Positions 43,198 to 52,753 of a DNA stretch of 64,000 nucleotides are shown here, piece by piece. Below the pieces are notes generated by a model. The model was not told the DNA's origin and did no database searches. It saw nothing but the letters and a program-made list of their open reading frames with translations. A program made the translations under genes and the position numbers. The stretch comes from Salinibacterium sp. NK8237. GTDB taxonomy: Bacteria > Actinomycetota > Actinomycetes > Actinomycetales > Microbacteriaceae. The DNA lies in assembly GCF_015864955.1 (NCBI RefSeq), contig NZ_JADYWE010000002.1, positions 252,326 to 316,325 on the forward strand. Direction: 5' to 3'. Numbering within the stretch: the first letter of the stretch is position 1; each line of letters begins with the position of its first letter.

Positions 43198-44328
43198 CTA
43201 GCGAGGTACCGGCGCAGGTGTTGCCGCAATTGTTGCTTCGTAGTGCTGTACGAGCTCGGCGCAGATTCCGCTCCATGATTTGCCGAGCACCGTGCGCCGC
43301 CCTGCTTCACCCATGCGAGCGCGCAGTGCCGGATCGATGGCGAGTGCCTCTATATAGGCGCGCAACTGATCCTCGTTATCTGCCTCGAAGAGGAACCCGT
43401 TGGTGCCGTGGTCGATCAAATCGATAGGGCCCCCAGCGCGAGGTGCCACCACGGGCAAACCAGCCGAGTGCGCTTCTTGCAACGTCTGGCCGAACGTCTC
43501 TTCGGTCCCCGTGTGCGCAAAAATATCGAAGGCAGCGTAGGCCGTGGCCAAATCTTCGCCGCCCAGCTTGCCCAACCACGTCACGGGGATGCCGGCAAGC
43601 TCTTTCTTGACAAGAGGCACAGAGGAGCCATCTCCGACGATCGCGAGGCGCACCCCCGGGAGGCCCCGAAGCGATCGCAGCCGTTCCACCTGTTTCTCGG
43701 GAGCGATGCGTCCCACATACCCCACGACGACTTCACCGTTGGGGGAGAGGCGCTTGCGCAGCTTGGCCGTCGCTGGCGACAGCTTCTTAGCGGGGTGATA
43801 CATCGTGAGGTCAACACCGCGACCCCAGCGTTCAAGTTTGGTGAGGCCGATGGCGCGCAAATCTGTCATAGCGGTGCTCGACGGGGCAAGAGTGAGCTCA
43901 GCACCATCGTGAATCCAGCGCACAATGCGCCAGGCAAGTTTGGTTGCCTGACCGAGGCGGTGTCGACGAGCGTAGCCAGCGACATCCGTCTGGAAAATTG
44001 CAACAGCAGGAATGCCAAGACGATTGGCGGACGAGATCGCCTGAGCGCCTAAGAGAAACGGGGCGGCAGCATGCACCACGTCGGGGCGAAAGTCAGCGAT
44101 CAGTTTGTGAACCTGAGGGTTCGGCAGGCCGACAGGGAATTGGCGATAAGCCAACGCGGGTACGGCATGAACCTTGAATCCCGCATAGGTCTTCGGCGCA
44201 CCAGCCGATGGGCAAATCACAATGGCCTCATGGCCTTCGGCGCTCAAATAATCGAGCACCTTGAGCACGCTGTTGGTGACGCCATTGACAGTGGGGAGGA
44301 AGCTTTCGCTCACAATGGCGACTCGCAC
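43198..44328 (-). CDS. GT4 GDP-mannose-dependent alpha-mannosyltransferase (MgtA-like)
   Basis: A 376-residue GT-B fold glycosyltransferase that transfers mannose from GDP-mannose to a lipid or polysaccharide acceptor at the inner face of the membrane. It starts VRVAIVSESFLPTVNGVTNSVLKVLDYL. Family hallmarks are AIFQTDVAGYARRH, WGRGVDLTMYHP, GYVGRIAPEKQVERL and HTGTEETFGQTLQEAHSAGLPVVAP (EX7E). GTG 44328 is chosen because GAGGTG lies 6 nt upstream. Closest to actinobacterial MgtA/PimB-type enzymes. The adjacent divergent manC makes its donor. Confidence 0.85.
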   Translation of the reverse strand: MRVAIVSESFLPTVNGVTNSVLKVLDYLSAEGHEAIVICPSAGAPKTYAGFKVHAVPALAYRQFPVGLPNPQVHKLIADFRPDVVHAAAPFLLGAQAISSANRLGIPAVAIFQTDVAGYARRHRLGQATKLAWRIVRWIHDGAELTLAPSSTAMTDLRAIGLTKLERWGRGVDLTMYHPAKKLSPATAKLRKRLSPNGEVVVGYVGRIAPEKQVERLRSLRGLPGVRLAIVGDGSSVPLVKKELAGIPVTWLGKLGGEDLATAYAAFDIFAHTGTEETFGQTLQEAHSAGLPVVAPRAGGPIDLIDHGTNGFLFEADNEDQLRAYIEALAIDPALRARMGEAGRRTVLGKSWSGICAELVQHYEATIAATPAPVPR

Positions 44329-44406
44329 AATCAGCACCTCAATCGGTTGACGTGACTCAGACTGTAGAAGGCGCGGATAACCGGCGAGTTAACGGGCGCT
44401 GAAGTC

Positions 44407-44412
44407 TAAGGT
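44407..44412 (+). promoter_or_regulatory. Probable -10 box of manC
   Basis: TAAGGT ends 6 nt before ATG 44419; the spacer GGAGGA could instead be a ribosome site if transcription starts further upstream. Confidence 0.35.
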
Positions 44413-44418
44413 GGAGGA

Positions 44419-45540
44419 ATGAGCCCTATTCAGGCACCGTTCGACAACTTCTACAGTGTGATCCCCGCCGGCGGTATCGGGTCACGGTTGTGGCCGCTGT
44501 CGCGGGCCGACGCCCCCAAGTTCTTGCACGACCTCACCGGATCAGGCCAGACCTTGCTGCGGGACACCTGGGATCGCCTCGCACCGATCTCCGGTGCAGA
44601 CCGCATCATGGTCGTCACAGGGCGCGCGCACCGCGCCGCTGTCGAAAAGCAGCTTCCCGAACTCAGCGACCCCAACGTTGTGCTGGAGAGTGAGCCGAAA
44701 GATTCTTCCGCAGCGATCGGGCTTGCCGCCGCGATCCTGCTCAAGCGCGACCCCAATGTCATTATCGGATCGTTTGCTGCTGACCATGTGATTCGCGACA
44801 TCCGAGGCTTTAGGCGCAGTGTTCGCGAATCGATCGCCGTTGCCAACGCTGGCTACATCGCCGCGATCGGTATCACCCCCACTGAGCCGGCCATCGGATT
44901 TGGCTACATCTACTGTGGCGAGCCTCTTGAGATAGACGGCGCACCGAGCGCTGTCATGGCGAAGTCGTTCGTGGAGAAGCCCGACTTTGACACGGCGCAG
45001 GCCTACGTGGCCAGCGGCAACTATCTGTGGAACGGTGGAATGTTCATCTCGCGCGCCGATGTGTTGCTCGAACAACTCGGCAAAGCTCAGCCCGAATTGT
45101 TGGCTGGCCTCACCGAACTCGCTGAGGTGTGGGATACCCCTGAGCGTGGCGCCGTTGTCGATGCCGTCTGGCCGCACCTCGCCAAGATCGCGATCGATTA
45201 CACGGTGGCCGAACCGGCTGCAGAAGAAGGTCGCCTCGTCGTTATCCCCGGTGACTTCGATTGGGATGACGTCGGAGACTTTGCCTCTATTGCCAAGCTG
45301 CATTCGGGAGGCCGCAAATCAGACCTCGCGATTCTCGGCGAAAACGCTCGAGTTTTGGCCGACAAATCGACCGGAGTGGTAATTAGCCAGACTGACCGGC
45401 TTATTTCCCTAATTGGGGTAAACGACATTGTCGTAGTCGACACTCCCGACGCTTTGCTGGTTACTACAACTGCGAACGCTCAGCGCGTGAAATCTGTAGT
45501 GGATGCTCTAAAAATCTCCGGGCGCAATGATGTCTTGTGA
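44419..45540 (+). CDS. manC: Mannose-1-phosphate guanylyltransferase
   Basis: A 373-residue nucleotidyltransferase forming GDP-mannose from mannose-1-phosphate and GTP. The signature is VIPAGGIGSRLWPLSRADAPKF, and VEKPDFDTAQAYVASGNYLWNGGMFI is the sugar-binding region. The short form lacks an isomerase domain. It is divergent from the mannosyltransferase, with an 90-bp intergenic region, so both may share regulation of mannan or glycolipid synthesis. Confidence 0.93.
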   Translation: MSPIQAPFDNFYSVIPAGGIGSRLWPLSRADAPKFLHDLTGSGQTLLRDTWDRLAPISGADRIMVVTGRAHRAAVEKQLPELSDPNVVLESEPKDSSAAIGLAAAILLKRDPNVIIGSFAADHVIRDIRGFRRSVRESIAVANAGYIAAIGITPTEPAIGFGYIYCGEPLEIDGAPSAVMAKSFVEKPDFDTAQAYVASGNYLWNGGMFISRADVLLEQLGKAQPELLAGLTELAEVWDTPERGAVVDAVWPHLAKIAIDYTVAEPAAEEGRLVVIPGDFDWDDVGDFASIAKLHSGGRKSDLAILGENARVLADKSTGVVISQTDRLISLIGVNDIVVVDTPDALLVTTTANAQRVKSVVDALKISGRNDVL

Positions 45541-45601
45541 CAGCGGCATTTCGCGTTTGTAACCATTCGGCTTCGGCGCTCATATTCGCACAATGGATTC
45601 C

Positions 45602-45630
45602 TTGATTCTTCGGTAGCGTAGGTTCACTAT
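45602..45630 (+). promoter_or_regulatory. Candidate promoter of the nucleoside ABC importer
   Basis: TTGATT (45602-45607) and CACTAT (45625-45630) are 17 bp apart, giving a leader of ~33 nt before TTG 45671. The ATG at 45629 would lie inside this -10, which supports the TTG start. Confidence 0.35.
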
Positions 45631-45670
45631 GTTTCGACAATTTCTGTCGAACAGCATCTTGGAGGACACC

Positions 45671-46768
45671 TTGAGAATCAGCACTCACGGCCGCGCACTC
45701 AGCGGCATGGCGCTCATTGCGACGAGCGCACTCGTACTCGCCGGTTGCGCATCAGCACCGGAAGAGACCGAGGCAGGTTCGGGCGAAGCGCTCGACTTCC
45801 TTCCTTGCATGGTTTCCGACTCGGGCGGATTCGACGACAAGTCGTTCAACCAGCTCGGTTACGAAGGTATCGAGAAGGCAGCAGACGAGCTCGGTGTCGA
45901 ATTCAACGCTGTTGAGTCGACCAGCGATGCAGACTACGCACCCAACATTGAGAGCCTCGTTGCTGAAGGTTGCGACCTGATCGTGACGGTTGGATTCAAC
46001 CTTTCCGCAGCCACCGTTGAGTTTGCTCTCGCAAACCCCGACATCAACTTCGCAATTGTTGATGACGCCGCAGACAACGACTTCGATGGCACGGTCGACG
46101 CACCGAACATCAAGCCGATTCTCTTCGACACCGCTGGTGCAGCATTCCTCGCCGGTTACGCAGCAGCAAGCTACTCCACGACCGGTGTTGTCGGAACGTA
46201 CGGTGGAATGAACTTCCCCACCGTTTCGATCTTCATGGATGGTGCAGCTCAGGGCGTTGAGTACTACAACTCCGAAAAGGGCACTGACGTCACTGTTCGC
46301 GGTTGGGACATTGACGATCAGGACGGAACGTTCATCGGTAGCTTCGCGCCCGGTACCGACTCTCGTGCAGCAGCACAGAACCTGATCGACCAGGGTGCAG
46401 ACGTTCTGCTTCCCGTTGGTGGACCCATCTTCCAGAGCGCGGTTGAGGCAATCCGCGACTCGGGCGATGACATCGCCTTGATCGGTGTAGACGCTGACCT
46501 GACCGAGACTGAGACTGCGGCTGCGGACTTGTTCCTCACCTCGATCCTCAAGCAGATCGGCGTTGCCGTTGAAGAAGTTGTGACCGAGGCATCCACGGGA
46601 ACGCTCGACACCACTGCCTACATCGGAACCCTCGAAAACGGTGGAGTTGGTATCGCGCCGTTCCACGAGTTCGAGTCCAAGGTTGACGCAGGGCTCGAAG
46701 CTGAGCTCGTCACCGTCAAGGACGGCATCATTTCCGGTGACATCGCCGTAACGTCGTACCTGAACTAA
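45671..46768 (+). CDS. bmpA: BMP-family nucleoside-binding lipoprotein (ABC importer)
   Basis: A 365-residue substrate-binding lipoprotein. The lipobox is LAGC in ALIATSALVLAGCASA, and the Bmp/PnrA fold begins CMVSDSGGFDDKSFNQLGYEG. The long loop NPDINFAIVDDAADNDF and GGMNFPTVSIFMDG are family landmarks. Such proteins bind purine or pyrimidine nucleosides. TTG 45671 is chosen because GGAGG (45661-45665) is ideally placed. A strong terminator follows, so it can be made in excess over the transporter. Confidence 0.92.
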   Translation: MRISTHGRALSGMALIATSALVLAGCASAPEETEAGSGEALDFLPCMVSDSGGFDDKSFNQLGYEGIEKAADELGVEFNAVESTSDADYAPNIESLVAEGCDLIVTVGFNLSAATVEFALANPDINFAIVDDAADNDFDGTVDAPNIKPILFDTAGAAFLAGYAAASYSTTGVVGTYGGMNFPTVSIFMDGAAQGVEYYNSEKGTDVTVRGWDIDDQDGTFIGSFAPGTDSRAAAQNLIDQGADVLLPVGGPIFQSAVEAIRDSGDDIALIGVDADLTETETAAADLFLTSILKQIGVAVEEVVTEASTGTLDTTAYIGTLENGGVGIAPFHEFESKVDAGLEAELVTVKDGIISGDIAVTSYLN

Positions 46769-46782
46769 TTAGATAGAACTGA

Positions 46783-46816
46783 GGGGGCTGGCCTGAGGGT
46801 CAGCCCCCTTCGTTTT
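46783..46816 (+). terminator. Terminator after bmpA
   Basis: GGGGGCTG (46783-46790) pairs with CAGCCCCC (46801-46808), followed by TTCGTTTT. It lies between the binding-protein gene and the ATPase gene and would act as a partial terminator that sets expression ratios. Confidence 0.85.
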
Positions 46817-46891
46817 GGACTAGTCCTCTGAGGCTATTCTTGTGAAACCCGACGACGGCGATGACGCCCGTCACAGTACTGAGGAGAGATT

Positions 46892-48406
46892 GTGAAGCTT
46901 GAGCTGCGAGGTATAACCAAGCGCTTCGGTGACCTAATCGCGAATGACCATATTGATCTCACGGTCGAAGAGGGCGAAATCCATTGCCTTCTCGGCGAGA
47001 ATGGCGCGGGTAAGTCAACGTTGATGAACGTGCTCTACGGCCTGTATCAGGCTGAGGAGGGCGAGATCCTCATCGATGACGAGGTGCGTCACTTCGCAGG
47101 GCCAGGAGACGCCATGCGCTCCGGCATCGGCATGGTGCACCAACACTTCATGCTGATCCCCGTGTTCACGGTCGCAGAGAATGTGGCCCTCGGACACGAA
47201 GAGGTCTACGGTCCTGGGCTGTTGAACCTTGAAGCCGCACGAACACTCGTGCGCGATATTTCAGCTCGCTTCGGATTCGACATCGACCCCGATGCCCTCG
47301 TCGAAGACTTGCCCGTTGGCGTGCAGCAACGTGTGGAGATCGTCAAGGCTCTCTCTCGCGAAGCGAAGATTCTCGTCTTCGATGAACCGACCGCAGTACT
47401 GACACCTCAAGAGACCGACGAGTTCATGGCCATTATGCGCCAGCTCAAGTCCGAAGGTACCTCGATCGTCTTCATCACGCACAAGCTGCGTGAGGTTCGC
47501 GAAGTTGCCGACCGCATCACCGTTATCCGTCTCGGCAAAGTAGTTGGCGAAGCCGATCCCAGCGCTGGCAAAGAAGAGCTCGCATCGCTCATGGTCGGGC
47601 GCGCGGTTGATCTCACAATCGACAAGGCTCCTGCTCAGCTCACCGAAAACTCCCTCGTTATCGACAAATTGTCGATCGCCGATGAAACCGGCCACCGTGC
47701 TGTCAAAGAACTCAGCGTCACGATTCAGGGCGGCGAGATCCTGTGCATCGCGGGTGTGCAAGGCAATGGTCAAACTGAACTGGCCGAAGCATTGCTCGGA
47801 ATGCAAGAACGGGCATCCGGTTCGATCTCGTTGAATGGCACCGAACTTCTCGGCCTCAACGCGCGCCAGATTCTTGATGCTGGCGTCGGTTACGTGCCAG
47901 AAGACCGCACTCTCGACGGCCTAGTCGGAGCCTTCTCGGTTGCCGAGAACCTGATGCTTGACCGTAGCGACGGGGAACCGTTCGTCAAGTACGCCACATT
48001 GCAAACGGACGTGCTCAATGAGTTCGCGACCGAGAAGCTCGAGGAATACGACATCCGCGCGCAGAGTATCGGCGAGCTCGTCTCCAAGCTTTCGGGCGGA
48101 AACCAGCAGAAGGTTGTTCTCGCTCGAGAGCTGAGCCGCGAACTGTCGCTGTTGGTTGTTTCGCAACCGACACGAGGCCTCGACGTTGGTTCTATCGAGT
48201 TTGTTCACGAGCAGATTGTTCGAGTGCGCGACAGAGGCGTTCCCGTAATCGTTGTATCGACTGAGCTTGACGAAGTTGTTTCCCTCGCTGACCGCATTGC
48301 GGTCATGTACAAGGGGCAAATTGTTGGAATTGTGCCTGCGGACACCCCGCGCGAAAAACTCGGCCTCATGATGGCTGGCGAACGCATTACGGAGGAGGCA
48401 GCATGA
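46892..48406 (+). CDS. Nucleoside ABC importer, duplicated ATPase
   Basis: A 504-residue ATPase with two fused ABC domains, as in YufO/NupA and sugar importers. The first has LLGENGAGKSTLMNVLYG, a signature LPVGVQQRVEIVKALSR with Walker B ILVFDEPTAVLT. The second has GVQGNGQTELAEALLG (a degenerate Walker A), KLSGGNQQKVVLARELSR and VVSQPTRGLD. GTG 46892 has GAGGAGA upstream. It overlaps the permease gene by 4 bp (ATGA). With BmpA and the two permeases it forms a complete nucleoside importer. Confidence 0.93.
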   Translation: MKLELRGITKRFGDLIANDHIDLTVEEGEIHCLLGENGAGKSTLMNVLYGLYQAEEGEILIDDEVRHFAGPGDAMRSGIGMVHQHFMLIPVFTVAENVALGHEEVYGPGLLNLEAARTLVRDISARFGFDIDPDALVEDLPVGVQQRVEIVKALSREAKILVFDEPTAVLTPQETDEFMAIMRQLKSEGTSIVFITHKLREVREVADRITVIRLGKVVGEADPSAGKEELASLMVGRAVDLTIDKAPAQLTENSLVIDKLSIADETGHRAVKELSVTIQGGEILCIAGVQGNGQTELAEALLGMQERASGSISLNGTELLGLNARQILDAGVGYVPEDRTLDGLVGAFSVAENLMLDRSDGEPFVKYATLQTDVLNEFATEKLEEYDIRAQSIGELVSKLSGGNQQKVVLARELSRELSLLVVSQPTRGLDVGSIEFVHEQIVRVRDRGVPVIVVSTELDEVVSLADRIAVMYKGQIVGIVPADTPREKLGLMMAGERITEEAA

Positions 48407-49674
48407 GCGAGCCAACACCCCAGAAACCTGAAGATCAGAACGCTGACGACGCAGTCGTAGCAGAGACTGCTACGACCTCGGAGACGAATCAAGACACTGT
48501 CCGCTGGACGAATGCGTTCCGCGAAATCGCCTCGGGTAACGCACTTCTGTCGCTGCTCGCGGTTGTCTTGGCGATCCTGATCGGCGGAGTGCTCATTGCG
48601 TTCACCGACTCAGACGTTCAAGAGGCGGCCGGTTACTTCTTCGCTCGCCCGGGAGACCTCTTCGCTGCCATTGGTTCCGCCGTCGGTGGCGCCTACCTAG
48701 CTCTCTTCCAAGGATCGATCTACGACTTCCGTCGTGACGACTTTCTCTCGGCCATCAAGCCGCTGACACAAACCTTGGTCTTCGCAACGCCACTGATCGC
48801 CGCCGGCCTCGGTGTCGCCATCGCATTCCGTGTCGGTCTGTTCAACATTGGTGGCCGCGGTCAGATCATCGTCGGTGCCGCATTTGCGGGTTACGCGAGC
48901 TTCGCGTGGGATCTTCCCATCGTCATCCACGTCACTGTTGCTGTGATCATGGGAATCATCGGTGGTGCCCTCTGGGGTGCGATTGCTGGCCTCTTGAAAG
49001 CTCGCACCGGCGCTCACGAGGTGATCGTCACGATCATGCTCAACTACGTTGCCTACTACCTAATCAGCTTCTTGCTGCGTACCGACCTGCTCAAGAACCC
49101 TGGTTCCAACAACCCGAAGACACCACCGGCAGCAGAAAATGCGATTCTGCAGCCCATCTTCGGCGACGGGTTCAAGCTGCACTGGGGCTTCGTGCTCGTG
49201 GTTGCCGCGACCGTTGTGGCCTGGTGGCTCATCGACCGCTCTAGCCTCGGTTTCAAGTTCCGCGCTGTGGGGCTCAACCCTCACGCGGCTCGCGTCGCCG
49301 GCGTCAAGGTTGAGCGCATCTACATCTACGTCATGCTGATTGCAGGTGGCTACGCCGGTCTCGCTGCGAGCACCGAGGTACTCGGAACGACCACGAGCGG
49401 GTTCACCTCTGGGGTCGATGCGGGAATTGGCTTCGACGCCATCACCGTTGCTCTCCTCGGGCGTTCAACCCCCTGGGGAACCTTCGCTGCCGGCCTCCTC
49501 TTCGGCGCCTTCAAAGCCGGCGGATTCACCATGCAGGCTTCGCAGGGCATCCCGATTGACATCGTTCTCGTCGTTCAGTCGCTCATCGTTCTGTTTATCG
49601 CAGCTCCGCCACTCGTACGAGCTGTATTCCGACTGCCGCAACCCGGCGCTCGCGCAAAGAAGGTGCTCAGCTAA
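48403..49674 (+). CDS. Nucleoside ABC importer permease 1
   Basis: A 423-residue BPD_transp_2/YufP-type permease with about ten hydrophobic segments. LFNIGGRGQIIVGAAFAGY is the family EAA-like loop. It has an ~50-residue charged N-terminal extension (PQKPEDQNADDAVVAET) before the first membrane segment. It overlaps its neighbours by 4 and 1 bp and so is coupled to the ATPase and the second permease. Confidence 0.92.
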   Translation: MSEPTPQKPEDQNADDAVVAETATTSETNQDTVRWTNAFREIASGNALLSLLAVVLAILIGGVLIAFTDSDVQEAAGYFFARPGDLFAAIGSAVGGAYLALFQGSIYDFRRDDFLSAIKPLTQTLVFATPLIAAGLGVAIAFRVGLFNIGGRGQIIVGAAFAGYASFAWDLPIVIHVTVAVIMGIIGGALWGAIAGLLKARTGAHEVIVTIMLNYVAYYLISFLLRTDLLKNPGSNNPKTPPAAENAILQPIFGDGFKLHWGFVLVVAATVVAWWLIDRSSLGFKFRAVGLNPHAARVAGVKVERIYIYVMLIAGGYAGLAASTEVLGTTTSGFTSGVDAGIGFDAITVALLGRSTPWGTFAAGLLFGAFKAGGFTMQASQGIPIDIVLVVQSLIVLFIAAPPLVRAVFRLPQPGARAKKVLS

Positions 49675-50954
49675 TGACTTTCACTACAACTTCTGAGGGT
49701 AAAAGCCACGCGGGATCGAAGATCGATCGTCGCAGCTGGAAGCTTCCCATCGCCTTCGCGATTGTGTCGCTTATCTCCGGCGTACTCTTCATCGGATTCG
49801 CTGAGGATGCGCCCACCGGGTTCAACCTCTCCACGGGTACTGACCTGTTCCAGCTGCCAGTCGTGCACTTGCCCGCTCTCGCGACCGGTGTCGTTGTCAC
49901 GATCCTGACCGCGCTCATTGCGGTCGGCTCCGCGTTCATGATTTCGCAGGATCGTTCTGTGCCGAAGTGGATTCCGATCGTGGGTGCGATTCTCGCTCTC
50001 ACCGGCTTCCTCACGTGGGCTGCTGCGGATGAAACGCTGCGCGTTCCTGAACTCCTGGCTGGTTCTCTCGTGCTCGCCGTTCCGCTCGTGTTCGGTGCTC
50101 TCGGTGGCGTCATCTCTGAGCGCGTCGGTGTTGTCAACATCGCGATCGAAGCCCAACTGTTGGCAGGTGCGTTTGTCTCCGCCGTCGTCGGAACCCTCAC
50201 GGGCTCCGCTTTCGCGGGACTTTTCGCTGCCGCTATCGCTGGAATGCTCGTGTCGTTCTTGCTCTCGGTCTTCGCGATCAAGTACCTCGTGAACCAGATC
50301 ATTGTCGGTGTCGTCATCAACGTTCTGGTTTCTGGACTCACCGGATTCCTGTACTCGACGTGGCTCACAGAGAACCCCGAGCAACTGAACAATCCCGCCG
50401 GATTCTCGACCCTGTCGATTCCGCTGCTGAGCGGCATCCCGATCATCGGACCGGTGCTCTTCAAGCAGACACTGATCGTCTACATGTTGTACGTCATCGT
50501 GGCTGTGGTTGCGTTCGCGCTGTACCGCACTCGCTGGGGACTGCGGCTGCGTGCTGTCGGCGAGCACCCCAAGGCTGCTGACACCGTCGGTATCAACGTG
50601 ACGCGTACCCGCTTCTGGAACGTAGCCCTTGCTGGCGCGATCGCCGGTCTCGGTGGAGCGTTTATCACGCTGAGCCAGACGGGCCAGTTCGGCAAAGACG
50701 TCACAGCGGGCGCCGGCTTTATCGCTCTCGCCGCCGTGATCTTTGGCCGCTGGGACCCGATCAAGGCAACGCTCGCCGCGCTGCTCTTCGGCTTCGCCAG
50801 CAACCTGCAGAACGCCCTGAGCGTTGTTGGTTCGCCGGTACCGAGCGAGTTCATGCTCATGCTGCCCTACGTGGTGACAATCATCGCTGTCGCCGGTCTG
50901 GTCGGAAAGTCCAGGCCGCCAGCAGCATCCGGAACACCATACATAAAGGGGTAA
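49674..50954 (+). CDS. Nucleoside ABC importer permease 2
   Basis: A 426-residue YufQ-type permease, paralogous to the first, with ERVGVVNIAIEAQLLAGAFVSA as family motif and about ten hydrophobic segments. The N-terminal ~90 residues add extra membrane segments. It starts in the stop codon of permease 1 (TAATG). The operon then continues into cdd and deoA, which supports a nucleoside role. Confidence 0.92.
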   Translation: MTFTTTSEGKSHAGSKIDRRSWKLPIAFAIVSLISGVLFIGFAEDAPTGFNLSTGTDLFQLPVVHLPALATGVVVTILTALIAVGSAFMISQDRSVPKWIPIVGAILALTGFLTWAAADETLRVPELLAGSLVLAVPLVFGALGGVISERVGVVNIAIEAQLLAGAFVSAVVGTLTGSAFAGLFAAAIAGMLVSFLLSVFAIKYLVNQIIVGVVINVLVSGLTGFLYSTWLTENPEQLNNPAGFSTLSIPLLSGIPIIGPVLFKQTLIVYMLYVIVAVVAFALYRTRWGLRLRAVGEHPKAADTVGINVTRTRFWNVALAGAIAGLGGAFITLSQTGQFGKDVTAGAGFIALAAVIFGRWDPIKATLAALLFGFASNLQNALSVVGSPVPSEFMLMLPYVVTIIAVAGLVGKSRPPAASGTPYIKG

Positions 50955-50958
50955 CGCT

Positions 50959-51375
50959 ATGACGATCGAGCCGCAATCTATTGACTGGGATGCGCTGAGG
51001 CTCGTCGCCAAAGATGCACTCACCCACGCCTACGTTCCCTATTCGAAGTTCCCGGTCGGCGTCGCCGCAATTGTCGACGACGGCCGGGTAATTTCGGGTG
51101 CGAATGTTGAGAACGCCTCCTATGGTCTGACGCTGTGCGCCGAATGTTCCATGGTTTCTGCGTTGCACATGACTGGGGGCGGCAAGCTTGTTGCTTTCAC
51201 GTGCGTCGACGGCAAAGGCAATGCCCTTATGCCGTGCGGACGTTGCCGCCAACTGCTGTTCGAGCACTCTGCCGAAGGCATGCTGCTCGAAACAGTGTCT
51301 GGTATCAAAACGATTGACGAAGTAATTCCCGACGCGTTCGGGCCACGCACCCTTGAGGAGTACCGCGGTGAATAA
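50959..51375 (+). CDS. cdd: Cytidine deaminase
   Basis: A 138-residue zinc enzyme deaminating cytidine and deoxycytidine to uridine forms. The catalytic HAE-type motif is CAECSMVSAL (Cys replacing His), with PCGRCRQLLFE supplying the other zinc Cys. GANVENASYGLTLCAE is the family signature. Length is normal. It starts 4 bp after the permease and overlaps deoA by 8 bp (GTGAATAA). Confidence 0.95.
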   Translation: MTIEPQSIDWDALRLVAKDALTHAYVPYSKFPVGVAAIVDDGRVISGANVENASYGLTLCAECSMVSALHMTGGGKLVAFTCVDGKGNALMPCGRCRQLLFEHSAEGMLLETVSGIKTIDEVIPDAFGPRTLEEYRGE

Positions 51376-52684
51376 CAGTGCAGAAGCCAAGCAGGTCGAA
51401 CGTTTCGACGCAGTAGACCTCATCCACACCAAGCGTGACAAAGGTGTGCTCAGTACCGACCAGATCAACTGGCTCGTGGATGCCTACACTCGCGGTTACG
51501 TCGGCGACGAGCAGATGGCTGCCATGACCATGGCCATCTTCATCAACGGTATGGAGCGCGAAGAGATCCGCGACCTCACTCTGGCCATGATCGCTAGCGG
51601 CGAGACGCTGAGCTTCGAGGGACTGGGCAAGCCAACGACCGACAAGCACTCGACCGGTGGTGTTGGCGACAAGATCACCTTGCCGCTCGCCCCTCTCGTG
51701 GCGTCGTTCGGTGTTGCCGTTCCGCAGCTTTCGGGCCGCGGTCTTGGCCACACGGGTGGCACCCTTGACAAGCTTGAGAGCATCCCCGGGTGGCGTGCCG
51801 ACCTCAGCAACGAAGAGTTTTACGCCCAGCTGCGCGGCGTCGGTGGAGTTATCTGTGCTGCCGGTTCAGGTCTTGCTCCAGCCGACAAGAAGTTGTATGC
51901 CCTTCGCGACATCACCGGAACTGTCGAAGCTATTCCGCTGATCGCATCCTCGATCATGAGCAAGAAGATCGCTGAAGGAACGTCGGCCCTCGTGCTCGAT
52001 GTGAAGTTCGGCTCTGGTGCTTTTATGAAGGATGCCGACCGCAGTCGCGAACTCGCTGAAACGATGGTTCGCTTGGGTAAAGACGCGGGCGTCAAGACTG
52101 TCGCGCTGCTCACCAACATGAATGTTCCCCTCGGTCTCACCATTGGTAACGCCAACGAGGTGCGCGAATCTGTTGAGGTTCTTGCCGGCGGCGGCCCCTC
52201 CGACGTGCGTGCGCTGACGGTGGCACTTGCCCGCGAAATGCTGGCTCAGGTCGGTCACGAAGACGCGGATGTTGAAGCTGCTCTCGACAACGGCCAGGCG
52301 ATGGATGCCTGGCGCGGCATGATCTCTGCCCAGGGCGGAGACCCCGACGCTGCCTTGCCGCAGCCGAAGGAAAGCCACGTTGTTGTCGCGGATCGCGATG
52401 GTGTTCTCGTGGAACAAGAAGCTCTGCCGTTCGGTGTTGCTGCGTGGCGTCTGGGTGCCGGTCGTGCTCGCAAGCAGGATCCGGTGCAGCACGCCGCCGG
52501 CATCGACTTGCATGCCAAGCCGGGCGACGCTGTGCGTAAGGGTGAGCCGTTGTTCACGATGCACGCGGATGAGCCTGCTCGCTTCGAGCGTGCACTTGAG
52601 TCGCTCGAGGGTGCGTACCGCATCGGCGATGCCGGGGACACCATCCACGATGGTGGCCCGCTTATTGCTGGGCGCATCGATTAG
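51368..52684 (+). CDS. deoA: Thymidine phosphorylase
   Basis: A 438-residue pyrimidine nucleoside phosphorylase cleaving thymidine and deoxyuridine to base and deoxyribose-1-phosphate. The signature is SGRGLGHTGGTLDKLESIPG, preceded by KHSTGGVGDKITLPLAPLVA. VRKGEPLFTMHADEP is in the C-terminal lobe. GTG 51368 is used because GAGGAG at 51355-51360 is well placed; TTG 51353 would sit on it. It is the last gene of the importer-cdd-deoA operon. Confidence 0.96.
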   Translation: MNNSAEAKQVERFDAVDLIHTKRDKGVLSTDQINWLVDAYTRGYVGDEQMAAMTMAIFINGMEREEIRDLTLAMIASGETLSFEGLGKPTTDKHSTGGVGDKITLPLAPLVASFGVAVPQLSGRGLGHTGGTLDKLESIPGWRADLSNEEFYAQLRGVGGVICAAGSGLAPADKKLYALRDITGTVEAIPLIASSIMSKKIAEGTSALVLDVKFGSGAFMKDADRSRELAETMVRLGKDAGVKTVALLTNMNVPLGLTIGNANEVRESVEVLAGGGPSDVRALTVALAREMLAQVGHEDADVEAALDNGQAMDAWRGMISAQGGDPDAALPQPKESHVVVADRDGVLVEQEALPFGVAAWRLGAGRARKQDPVQHAAGIDLHAKPGDAVRKGEPLFTMHADEPARFERALESLEGAYRIGDAGDTIHDGGPLIAGRID

Positions 52685-52740
52685 CGCACGCCCCTGCATT
52701 CTGGCTTTGTAAGCTGAACGGTGGGTCTCATCCGCTGACG

Positions 52741-52746
52741 TAATGT
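52741..52746 (+). promoter_or_regulatory. Probable -10 box of the MFS gene
   Basis: TAATGT ends 7 nt before ATG 52754. Confidence 0.4.
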
Positions 52747-52753
52747 TGTCTCA

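Noticed and set aside
49671..51023. 450-codon open frame opposite the second permease
   Set aside because: Its Arg/Asp/His-rich composition is typical of an antisense shadow of a membrane protein gene.
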